Assembly: GCA_021827225.1 (NCBI GenBank) | Contig: JAKAXG010000352.1 | Coordinates: forward strand, 1-5,408 | Source: Actinomycetes bacterium | GTDB taxonomy: Bacteria > Actinomycetota > Acidimicrobiia > Acidimicrobiales > Palsa-688 | Direction of reading: 5' to 3' | Length of the DNA stretch: 5,408 nt | Part shown: piece after piece, positions 1 to 4,834 of the stretch | How positions within the stretch are numbered: position 1 is the stretch's first letter | How the letters are laid out: the number at the start of each line of letters is the position of its first letter | Notes under the pieces: model-generated | What the model was told of the DNA's origin: nothing | Database searches by the model: none | The model's input: the letters and a program-made list of their open reading frames with translations, nothing else | Position numbers and translations under genes: made by a program

Positions 1-192
1 GGCGAAGATCACCGTGAGCGTGGTGGGCGAGAAGTGCCAGTCCGACTGGTAGACCTTGTACAGCGGTGAGACCAGCGCCGACCCGGCCATCACCACCGCC
101 AGCACCAGGGCGCTGCTCCAGAAGGCCATCGGACGACCTATACGCCTGGCGGGCACGTTGAATCGGGCTGCGCTGACTCGACCGGATGCCAT
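1..192 (-). CDS. MFS transporter, N-terminal part (runs off the left edge)
   Basis: Reading the minus strand from an ATG at 192 gives 64 codons, open to the window edge. After about 20 basic, polar residues comes a first membrane segment (about residues 22-45, ending SALVSPLY), then KVYQSDWHFSPTTLTVIFA. A membrane helix ending in SPLY followed by YQ-x-x-W-HFSP-x-TLT-x-IFA is, from memory of the family, the start of a major facilitator superfamily exporter group. Only one of an expected 12 helices is visible. The gene is divergent from the ArsR-type regulator at 272, a common pairing of an efflux pump and its repressor. ATG 129 (residue 22) is an alternative start; neither start has a strong ribosome site. 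The cargo cannot be inferred. The family call is fairly secure despite the short fragment. Confidence 0.75.
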   Translation of the reverse strand, partial: MASGRVSAARFNVPARRIGRPMAFWSSALVLAVVMAGSALVSPLYKVYQSDWHFSPTTLTVIFA

Positions 193-202
193 GGGCAGTC
201 CA

Positions 203-222
203 ACTTCGATGGTCGTCGAACT
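203..222. promoter_or_regulatory. Imperfect palindrome in the MFS/ArsR divergent intergenic region (candidate operator)
   Basis: Arms TTCGA (205-209) and TCGAA (216-220) are perfect inverted repeats around a 6-nt spacer, and the outer pair 203/222 also matches. The site is 11 bp upstream of the MFS start codon (192) and about 50 bp upstream of the chosen regulator start (272). ArsR-type dimers bind such short dyads between divergent genes. Short palindromes arise by chance, so this is only a candidate. Confidence 0.35.
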
Positions 223-271
223 ATTCCTCTTCGCGGCTTCAAGAGCAGGTCCGGAAAGTACGCTGGCCGGG

Positions 272-610
272 ATGGCAGGACCGCAGGACCAGCAGGTGTC
301 CGCAGCCGGCTCGGAGTTGCCGGTCCCCGACATCGACGAGGTCGACATCACCCAGGTACTGCAGGCCCTCGCCGATCCGGTGCGGCTCGAGATCGTGCGG
401 GGACTCGCTGTTCGGGACGAGTGCGTCTGCTCCGCACTGGGCCTGAGGCAGAGCCCGGCGACCATCTCGCACCACCTGAAGATCCTCCGGGCGGCCGGCG
501 TCGTCGCCACCCGGGTGGAGGGAACGACGCGGCCCAGCCGGCTACGCCGCGACGACCTTCAGCGGCGCTTCCCCGGCCTGCTCGACGCAGTGCTGGCGTC
601 CCGCTCCTGA
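272..610 (+). CDS. ArsR-family winged-helix transcriptional regulator
   Basis: A 112-residue protein from ATG 272, the usual size for a stand-alone ArsR-type repressor. It has the ArsR order: an N-terminal helix with LQALADPVRLEIVRGLA (30-46), a helix carrying ECVCSAL (50-56), the recognition helix SPATISHHLKILRAAGVV (61-78), a wing with RVEGTTR (81-87), and a C-terminal RRDDLQRRFPGLLDAVL. C51 and C53 form a Cys-x-Cys pair placed like the ELCVCDL metal site of arsenite-sensing ArsR, but the third Cys of the E. coli type is not seen (L56). The frame is open upstream to 56, but earlier starts (191, 209) add low-complexity residues, and 56 would overlap the MFS gene. I chose 272 because the fold begins shortly after it; GGAAAG at 252-257 is a distant ribosome-site candidate. 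It probably represses the divergent MFS gene and itself. The inducer is unknown; a metalloid or a thiol-reactive compound is possible. Confidence 0.85.
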   Translation: MAGPQDQQVSAAGSELPVPDIDEVDITQVLQALADPVRLEIVRGLAVRDECVCSALGLRQSPATISHHLKILRAAGVVATRVEGTTRPSRLRRDDLQRRFPGLLDAVLASRS

Positions 611-878
611 GCGTCGTCGCTCTGACCACCAGCCGCACCTGGTCCTCGACGTCACAGGGGAGTGGCGCGGCGGTCCCCTCTGCAGGAGCCGTCCGCCTTC
701 GGAAGCCGACGTCGCCGCCGGCCACCTCCCAGCGGGGTCGTCCCTGAAATCGGCGGGACCACCTGGGCGTGTCCGGCCAGGCCCGGCAAGCCGCCGCCGA
801 GGCGGTCCGCCTGCACTCGGCACCTAGAGATCCGGTCGGGGACCGACACCCGGGCCCCGAAGTACGGCTGTTACAACC
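611..878. other. Non-coding stretch between regulator and antitoxin genes
   Basis: I see no convincing gene on either strand: the open frames here are shadows with arginine/proline-rich, low-complexity translations. It holds GC-rich dyads that could end the regulator transcript. One has arms AGGGGA (656-661) and TCCCCT (674-679) around 12 nt. Another is CGGTC (833-837) and GACCG (841-845) around a 3-nt loop. Neither is followed by a T run, so termination is only suggested. Confidence 0.4.
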
Positions 879-904
879 CGATCCTACCGTGGTAGTATCG
901 AGGC
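871..904 (+). promoter_or_regulatory. Promoter and palindromic operator of the antitoxin-toxin operon; probably a leaderless start
   Basis: An inverted repeat spans 879-900: left arm CGATCCTACC, centre between 888 and 891, right arm GGTAGTATCG, with 9 of 10 pairs matching (mismatch 883/896). Inside the right arm, TAGTAT at 893-898 fits the actinobacterial TANNNT -10 pattern. A weak -35-like TTACAA lies at 871-876, 16 nt upstream. The GTG start at 905 follows the -10 by 6 nt, so transcription would begin at or next to the start codon. The only purine-rich tract (GAGG, 900-903) is too close to act as a ribosome site. A dyad over the -10 is what a self-repressing ribbon-helix-helix antitoxin would bind. 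Confidence 0.6.
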
Positions 905-1183
905 GTGGCGAAGCTTTCGGTCAGTGTGCCCGACGATCTCGTCGACGACCTTCGGGGGCTGGCCAGCGGGAACATCAGTGCGTTCGTGACCTCGGCGATT
1001 CGTCACGAAGTCGACCGCCGCCGGTTGTTCTCGTTCCTGGAGGAATTGGACGCCGAGTTCGGACCAGTCGATGAGGAAGATGTCGAATACTTCGTCGATG
1101 TTCTCACTGAGACGGCACGCGCTGGCGGTCCGTCGTCGGCTCCCCGCGGATCCAAAGCGGCGAAGCGGCGTCGGGTGTCCTGA
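905..1183 (+). CDS. vapB: Ribbon-helix-helix antitoxin of a VapBC-type toxin-antitoxin pair
   Basis: A 92-residue protein from GTG 905. Residues 3-9 (KLSVSVP) form the DNA-binding beta strand. DDLVDDLRGLA (10-20) is the first helix, and NISAFVTSAIRHEVDRRR (23-40) is the turn and second helix, the pattern of CopG/RHH antitoxins. Residues 41-71 (LEELDAEFGPVDEEDVEYF and around) are acidic and should be the toxin-binding arm that covers the PIN active site. The tail (82-91) is strongly basic with KAAKRRR, which is unusual after an acidic arm and might contact nucleic acid. The toxin gene follows 7 bp downstream. RHH dimers normally repress their own operon, in line with the palindrome at 879-900. 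The RHH family and antitoxin role are well supported; the vapB symbol rests on the neighbouring PIN toxin. Confidence 0.85.
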   Translation: MAKLSVSVPDDLVDDLRGLASGNISAFVTSAIRHEVDRRRLFSFLEELDAEFGPVDEEDVEYFVDVLTETARAGGPSSAPRGSKAAKRRRVS

Positions 1184-1190
1184 CTAAGCG

Positions 1191-1601
1191 GTGACCGCGC
1201 TGGTGCTCGATACCCGGGCGCTCGAGGTCCTGGCCGACCGTCGGGCCGACCCGGCGGCTACGCGAAGGACCCGGGCAATGCTGGAGGCTGCCGCCCGCCT
1301 GGGGGTGCCGGTCCGGGTGTCGAGCGCTGTGCTGTCGGAGAGCTATCGAGGTGGACCGGGTGACGCCGCAGTCGACTACGTCCTGGGTCGTGGTGTTCGG
1401 CCGTTGACCATGGGCCAGGCGATGGCCCGCCTCGCCGGTGCTCTACGCTCGAGGGACGGCCTGGACTCGTGCCATACCGTGGACGCCTTCGTGGTGGCTA
1501 CTAGTGTCCGCCTCGGTGGCGGCATCATCGCCACTGGCGACCTGGGCGATCTTCGTGCGCTCGCCAGAGACCAGCCGAACGTCCGGATCGAAGCGATCTG
1601 A
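1191..1601 (+). CDS. vapC: PIN-domain ribonuclease toxin (VapC-type)
   Basis: A 136-residue protein from GTG 1191, the normal length for VapC. The PIN-domain acidic residues that bind the metal for RNA cleavage are present: D7 in LVLDTRAL, E50 in SSAVLSESYRGG, D98 in HTVDAFVVATS and D117 in IIATGDLGDLRAL. The last motif, TGD-x-x-D-L, is typical of the family. The protein is therefore expected to be an active Mg-dependent endoribonuclease held in check by the upstream antitoxin. VapC toxins whose targets are known cut tRNA or the 23S rRNA sarcin-ricin loop; this one's target cannot be told. It lies 7 bp after the antitoxin stop with no clear ribosome site of its own, so translation is probably coupled. 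An in-frame GTG at 1203 is too late, as it would cut close to D7. Confidence 0.9.
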   Translation: MTALVLDTRALEVLADRRADPAATRRTRAMLEAAARLGVPVRVSSAVLSESYRGGPGDAAVDYVLGRGVRPLTMGQAMARLAGALRSRDGLDSCHTVDAFVVATSVRLGGGIIATGDLGDLRALARDQPNVRIEAI

Positions 1602-1611
1602 CCTTCGGATC
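1586..1611 (+). terminator. Possible hairpin terminator at the end of vapC
   Basis: GATCGAAG (1586-1593) can pair with CTTCGGATC (1603-1611), giving 8 base pairs with one bulged G at 1608 and a 9-nt loop that includes the vapC stop codon (1599-1601). Only TT follows, so it lacks a proper U tract. It may be a weak terminator or an RNA-stabilising hairpin, or chance. Confidence 0.25.
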
Positions 1612-1741
1612 TTCACCACATTTGCACTACAAGAAGGCGCAGAGATGGGTCCCGGACAGTCACCAGGGTTAGGCAGAAACATCGTCTGAGCAGCCGGCTC
1701 ATGGATGACCCCCAAGCCAACGTTTTGAATCTTCCCGATCT

Positions 1742-1825
1742 GATAACGCTGAGGCCGACGCCGTGTGGGTCATCGCTGTCGGATCGGTGGCCCGCGGCGA
1801 AGATCACCCCGGCAGCGACATCTGT
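1742..1825 (+). pseudogene. Remnant of MntA-type minimal nucleotidyltransferase (antitoxin of HEPN/MNT system)
   Basis: The frame starting GAT at 1742 reads ADAVWVIAVGSVARGEDHPG then SDI. GS-VARGEDHPGS-D-x is the GSX10DXD active-site motif of minimal nucleotidyltransferases (MNT, including MntA antitoxins). The second Asp of DXD is a Cys (1823-1825), exactly where similarity stops. This frame has a stop at 1706-1708, so the upstream N-terminus would need a shift from the frame of ATG 1701 (MDDPQANVLNLPDLITLR), which may or may not belong to it. The C-terminal two thirds of a normal MNT protein is missing, and the HepT-like remnant begins immediately in another frame, so a deletion has fused the two. 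In working systems MntA transfers AMP to a Tyr of the HepT toxin to silence it. This copy cannot encode a working enzyme. Confidence 0.65.
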
Positions 1826-2088
1826 ACGACCGGGACCCTGTACGCCAGCTACCGATCGAGCGACTTCTGGAGATCATCGGCGAAACGACCCGAGCGATGA
1901 GCGATCAACGCGAGGCGCTCTCCCGGAGGTTCCCTGGACCGACATCGTCGGGCTACGGACCCTCCTTGCTCACCACTACCACAGGGCCCATCCGGCACAG
2001 GTGTGTCTGGGTCGTGCATGGCCTCGCGGTAAGGCGGGGTGCGAGCGCAAAGGTGCCGAGGCCGCGTGGTGGACCGGCGCGGCCGTAG
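1819..2088 (+). pseudogene. Frameshifted HepT-like HEPN-domain toxin (DUF86) remnant
   Basis: Three segments in two frames add up to the C-terminal two thirds of a HepT protein. In the first frame, 1819-1920 reads YDRDPVRQLPIERLLEIIGE then TTRAMSDQREAL, including the family's LEIIGE helix. After a shift near 1921, 1923-2003 reads PEVPWTDIVGLRTLLAHHYH then RAHPAQV. This has PEVPW and the catalytic R-x4-H-x-Y (R at 1956-1958, H at 1971-1973, Y at 1977-1979). After a second shift near 2004, 2005-2088 returns to the first frame with VWVVHGLAVRRGASAKVPRP and a TAG stop. Joining frames with one lost base near 1921 restores the family's IGE-to-PEVPW spacing as I recall it. The N-terminal third is gone, deleted with the end of the MNT remnant. 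HEPN toxins of this type are RNases. The unbroken frame 1765-2088 skips the catalytic loop, so no active toxin is expected. Confidence 0.75.
2060..2084 (-). terminator. Possible terminator of the minus-strand operon
   Basis: Perfect 7-bp arms GGCCGCG (2060-2066) and CGCGGCC (2078-2084) flank an 11-nt loop, 22 bp beyond the permease stop codon on the minus strand. Position and stem fit a transcript end, and actinobacterial terminators often lack a U tract, but none is seen here beyond a short TTT. The stem also lies inside the tail of the HepT-like remnant, so it may be incidental. Confidence 0.3.
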
Positions 2089-2105
2089 CTGTCCGCTGGT
2101 CGGGA

Positions 2106-3503
2106 TCAGCCGGCGTGAGCATGCTGGAGCGGTCGCACCACCTTGTTGACCAGCAGGTGCAGGGCAATCAGCAGCACCGGACCGGTGAAGAAGGGGTTCA
2201 CGATGATCTCCCGCGCCAGCAGTGGGTAGTGGGCCATCGTGGCTGGTGCCACGAACAGGCCGCCGACGGACAGCATGAGGGGCACTCCGAGGACCAGATA
2301 GTTGAGCTGGTCCCACTTCACCCGGGTGAGGGTGTCGACGCTCGACATGGCGATCACCCCGAATAGCACCACGGCGGCGGCGGCGATGATGTTGCTCGGG
2401 ATGCTGACGAAGATCTCGTCGAACTTGAACACGAAACCACCGGCGATGAGCAACACTCCGGTGGTGGCCGTGATCCAGCGGCTCCCGACCCGGCTGGTGC
2501 GCACTATCCCGAGGTTGTCCGGGTAGGCGACCAGCGTGAAGGTGCCGAGCGCTGCCCCGAGGGTGGAGGACACCATCTGCCCGAAGATCCCCCACGCCAT
2601 CCTCTGACCCCGAAGCGTGGTGTCGCTCCACTCGGCCAGCACGTTGTACATCGAGAGGGTCCAGGTCACGCTCGAGAGGATGAGGATGAAGAACAAGATC
2701 ACCAGCGTGCCATTGACCTTGAACCCGAACGGGAAGAAGTTCGGAGCCTCGAACCACGATGCCTTCGCCACCGGGCTGAAGCTGATGGGTGTGAACAGGG
2801 CGTAGGCCATGGCGCCGACGACGATCCCGCCGAGCATGGCGGCCGAACGCAGGAAGCCCCGGGCCAGCAGCAGCAACAGGAATGTGACGGCGATGGCGAC
2901 CGCTCCGCCCACCCAGTTCGCCGCCCCGAAGCCCCGCTCGTTCGGCGTGCCGACCCAGTTGACGACGGTGGTGCTGGTCAGGGCGGTCATGAGGATCAGA
3001 TTGATCCCGCCGTAGAGCATCGGGTCGCGGAAGATGCGGGCGATGTAGCGCACCGCCGAGATGCCCCGGATGGGGACCGACAGCGCTGCCCAGATGACCA
3101 CGGCGACGAACAGGGAACCGAACGCCGCGCCCAGCCCGGCGACCTTCCCGCTGATGATGAGCCCGGCGAACACCGCCGCCCACGGCCCCAGCACGATCGG
3201 GAGGCGGAGGCCCATGACGCCCTGGAGCAGGGTGCCCAGGCCGGAGACCACGAAGGTGGCCCCGTAGAGAGCGGCGATGGTGCCGTGGTGCAGGTGGAGG
3301 GACGCGCCGAGGATCGCCGGGAACAGGAACATGCCTGTCATGGCGAAGACGTTCTGGATGGACATCACGACGTGCTGGCCGGGCGGCGCCACACCGTCGA
3401 AAGGCACATCCAGTACCACCCGGGAGCGGCTGTCCCCCTCGCCCGGCTCGTTCGGTTTGTCGGTGGCGGTCCGGTTCGGCACGCTCTGCTGTGACAGGGT
3501 CAC
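2106..3503 (-). CDS. NCS2 (nucleobase:cation symporter-2) family permease, uracil/xanthine-type
   Basis: A 465-residue, strongly hydrophobic protein (roughly 12-14 membrane segments from residue 45 on) with the length of the NCS2 family. Family marks are GQHVVMSIQNVFAMTGMFLF (42-61, first helix, QH at 43-44), NVLAEWSD (287-294) and YPDNLGIVRTSRVGSR (327-342). The last is the NCS2 signature N-x-G-x4-T with its downstream Arg. By alignment to UraA, E291 matches the substrate-binding Glu241 and D329 matches Glu290. UraA His245 falls near D294/T295, so the proton/substrate site differs. I chose GTG 3503 because it has a good ribosome site (AGGA core 6 nt upstream) and because upstream in-frame sequence overlaps the reductase gene and is not membrane-like. 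The first 35 residues are polar and cytoplasmic. It is the last gene of the operon and probably imports the substrate of the enzymes encoded before it. Purine, pyrimidine or a related heterocycle cannot be told apart. Confidence 0.88.
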   Translation of the reverse strand: MTLSQQSVPNRTATDKPNEPGEGDSRSRVVLDVPFDGVAPPGQHVVMSIQNVFAMTGMFLFPAILGASLHLHHGTIAALYGATFVVSGLGTLLQGVMGLRLPIVLGPWAAVFAGLIISGKVAGLGAAFGSLFVAVVIWAALSVPIRGISAVRYIARIFRDPMLYGGINLILMTALTSTTVVNWVGTPNERGFGAANWVGGAVAIAVTFLLLLLARGFLRSAAMLGGIVVGAMAYALFTPISFSPVAKASWFEAPNFFPFGFKVNGTLVILFFILILSSVTWTLSMYNVLAEWSDTTLRGQRMAWGIFGQMVSSTLGAALGTFTLVAYPDNLGIVRTSRVGSRWITATTGVLLIAGGFVFKFDEIFVSIPSNIIAAAAVVLFGVIAMSSVDTLTRVKWDQLNYLVLGVPLMLSVGGLFVAPATMAHYPLLAREIIVNPFFTGPVLLIALHLLVNKVVRPLQHAHAG

Positions 3504-3506
3504 GGC

Positions 3507-3516
3507 TCTTCCTTCT
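3507..3516 (-). promoter_or_regulatory. Ribosome binding site fixing the permease start
   Basis: On the minus strand AGAAGGAAGA lies before the GTG at 3503, with its AGGA core 6 nt from the start codon. It is the clearest Shine-Dalgarno site in the window and selects GTG 3503 over upstream in-frame starts. Confidence 0.75.
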
Positions 3517-3529
3517 TCTCTGAGGTGAT

Positions 3530-4066
3530 TTAGACCCCGGGTGCGGGTCCGATGCTGGCGAATTGGCTGCGGTAGTAGAGGAGGGGCTCCCCCTCGCCGG
3601 CCGCCAGGCTGACGACTCTGCCAACTATCAGCTCGTGATCGCCGGCGTCGTGGGCCAGCTCCAGGCGGCACTCCACCCAGGCCAGGGAACCGAGGATGAC
3701 CGGTGATCCGGTCAGGCCCTGCACCCACTCCACGCCTTCGAACTTGTAGCCGCCCGAGCGGGCGAACGCCCGGCACACCCGGACCTGGGAGCTGGCCAGT
3801 ATGTTCACGCAGAACTGGCCGGCGGCCCGGATCTTGGGCCAGCTGGTGGAGCTCTTCGATGGGGCCAGGGCGACCAGCGGCGGGTCGAGCGACAGGGACA
3901 GGAACGTCTGGCAGGTGAAGCCGACCGGCCCGGCGTCCTCCATGGCGGTGACCACAGCCACCCCGGTGGCGAAGTGGCCCATGACCGACTTCAGGTCCTG
4001 AACACCCACCGGCTCCGCCGCGTCGTGGTCCGGGGGGGTCCCGGCGGACCCGGTCATGGCGGTCAT
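3530..4066 (-). CDS. Flavin reductase, DIM6/NTAB (RutF/HpaC-like) family
   Basis: A 178-residue protein, close to the usual 160-190. After a 20-residue polar N-terminal stretch the flavin reductase fold is clear: VMGHFATGVAVVTA (28-41), GFTCQTFLSLSLDPPLVALA (49-68, flavin-binding), KSSTSWPKI (71-79), FCVNIL (85-90), a domain centre with SLAWVECRLE (127-136), and GDH (142-144) then ELIVGRV. GDH is the NAD(P)H-site motif of the family. Such enzymes make free reduced FMN or FAD for a partner monooxygenase; here the luciferase-like enzyme two genes upstream is the natural partner. Its ATG follows the hydrolase stop by one base (TGA-G-ATG), so translation is probably coupled. ATG 4057 (residue 4) is an alternative start. 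The permease gene follows after 26 bp. The family is secure; which flavin and partner it serves is inferred. Confidence 0.9.
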   Translation of the reverse strand: MTAMTGSAGTPPDHDAAEPVGVQDLKSVMGHFATGVAVVTAMEDAGPVGFTCQTFLSLSLDPPLVALAPSKSSTSWPKIRAAGQFCVNILASSQVRVCRAFARSGGYKFEGVEWVQGLTGSPVILGSLAWVECRLELAHDAGDHELIVGRVVSLAAGEGEPLLYYRSQFASIGPAPGV

Positions 4067-4067
4067 C

Positions 4068-4826
4068 TCAGGCCTGGTCGGAGGTCTCGAGGTAGCGGGT
4101 GAACCACTCGCACACCTTCTGCCAGCCGTCGAGAGCGGCCGCGGTCCGGTACTTGGGGCTGTCCACCGAGAAGAAGGCGTGACCTGCGTTCTCGTAGACG
4201 TGGAACTCGTACTCCTTGCCGAGCTCCTTGAGCGCCGCCTCCAGCTCAGCCACCTCCTCAGTGGAGGGGGCCGGATCCTCGGCGCCGAAGAGGCCCAGCA
4301 GCGGGCAGGTGAGGTCCTGGAGGAGGTGGGCGATGGACGCCCGTGGCAGCTGGTCGCCGTCGGGGGTCGAGCGGGTCACGTAGGCGCCGTAGCAGTCGAC
4401 CGCCGCCTGCAGGTCCATCTGGCACGCGGCCAGCACCGCCTGGCGCCCCCCGGTGCAGTAGCCGATGATCCCGACGCTGCCGTTGGCCGACGGTCGGGCC
4501 TGCAGGTAGCTCGCCGAGCCGGCCAGATCCTCGACGACCTGTCCGTCGGGGACCCCGCCCGCTGCCCTGACCTGTTTGGCGGCTTCCTTGGCGTCGAGCC
4601 CGGGAGGGGCTTCCCTCGTGTAGAGGTTGGGGCACAGGGCGATGAAGCCGGCCGTGGCCAGCCGCCTGGTGATCTCCTTGGTGGCCTCGTCGTAGCCTGG
4701 GGCGTGGTGGACGACGATGACCGACCCGAACGGTCCGGGCCCGAGCGGGGTGGCGAAGTAGGCCTCGATGAGCTCGCCGTTGCCGCTCGGGATGAAGACG
4801 GTTTCGGCCTGGATGGCGTCGTACAT
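4068..4826 (-). CDS. Dienelactone hydrolase family protein (alpha/beta hydrolase)
   Basis: A 252-residue alpha/beta hydrolase, the size of dienelactone hydrolases. The catalytic triad is readable: nucleophile C124 in GIIGYCTGGRQA (G-x-C-x-G-G), D184 in LFGAEDPAPS, and H216 in ENAGHAFFS. CPNLYTRE (65-72) matches the CPDLYAR block of Pseudomonas DLH. At the position of DLH Glu36, which gates the cysteine, this protein has His41 (VVHHAPGYDE), so activation and substrate probably differ from true dienelactone hydrolase. I recall the same HH-x-PG-x-DE block in other actinobacterial family members. ATG 4826 begins MYDAIQAETV, a typical N-terminus for that group; it lies 8 bp after the monooxygenase stop, with a weak ribosome site. 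In context it may hydrolyse a lactone, ester or cyclic product of the monooxygenase. Substrate unknown. Confidence 0.88.
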   Translation of the reverse strand: MYDAIQAETVFIPSGNGELIEAYFATPLGPGPFGSVIVVHHAPGYDEATKEITRRLATAGFIALCPNLYTREAPPGLDAKEAAKQVRAAGGVPDGQVVEDLAGSASYLQARPSANGSVGIIGYCTGGRQAVLAACQMDLQAAVDCYGAYVTRSTPDGDQLPRASIAHLLQDLTCPLLGLFGAEDPAPSTEEVAELEAALKELGKEYEFHVYENAGHAFFSVDSPKYRTAAALDGWQKVCEWFTRYLETSDQA

Positions 4827-4834
4827 GGTCCGGG

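Noticed and set aside
56..271. Upstream extension of the regulator gene to an earlier start at 56
   Set aside because: It would overlap the MFS coding region on the other strand, and the added residues are unlike the ArsR family. The conserved fold begins after the ATG at 272.
652..849. Small genes on either strand between 611 and 904
   Set aside because: Translations are Arg/Pro/Gly-rich and match no family I recognise, and no ribosome site precedes them.
1701..2366. Long plus-strand open frame (221 codons) overlapping the permease gene
   Set aside because: Its 3' part is antisense to the permease and low-complexity. Only the stretch 1923-2003 resembles a real protein, and that belongs to the frameshifted HepT-like remnant.
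1849..3624. Very long minus-strand open frame (591 codons) in another frame over the permease
   Set aside because: The translation is rich in Arg, Pro and His with no fold, a shadow of the high-GC permease gene. The true frame shows clear NCS2 motifs and membrane helices.
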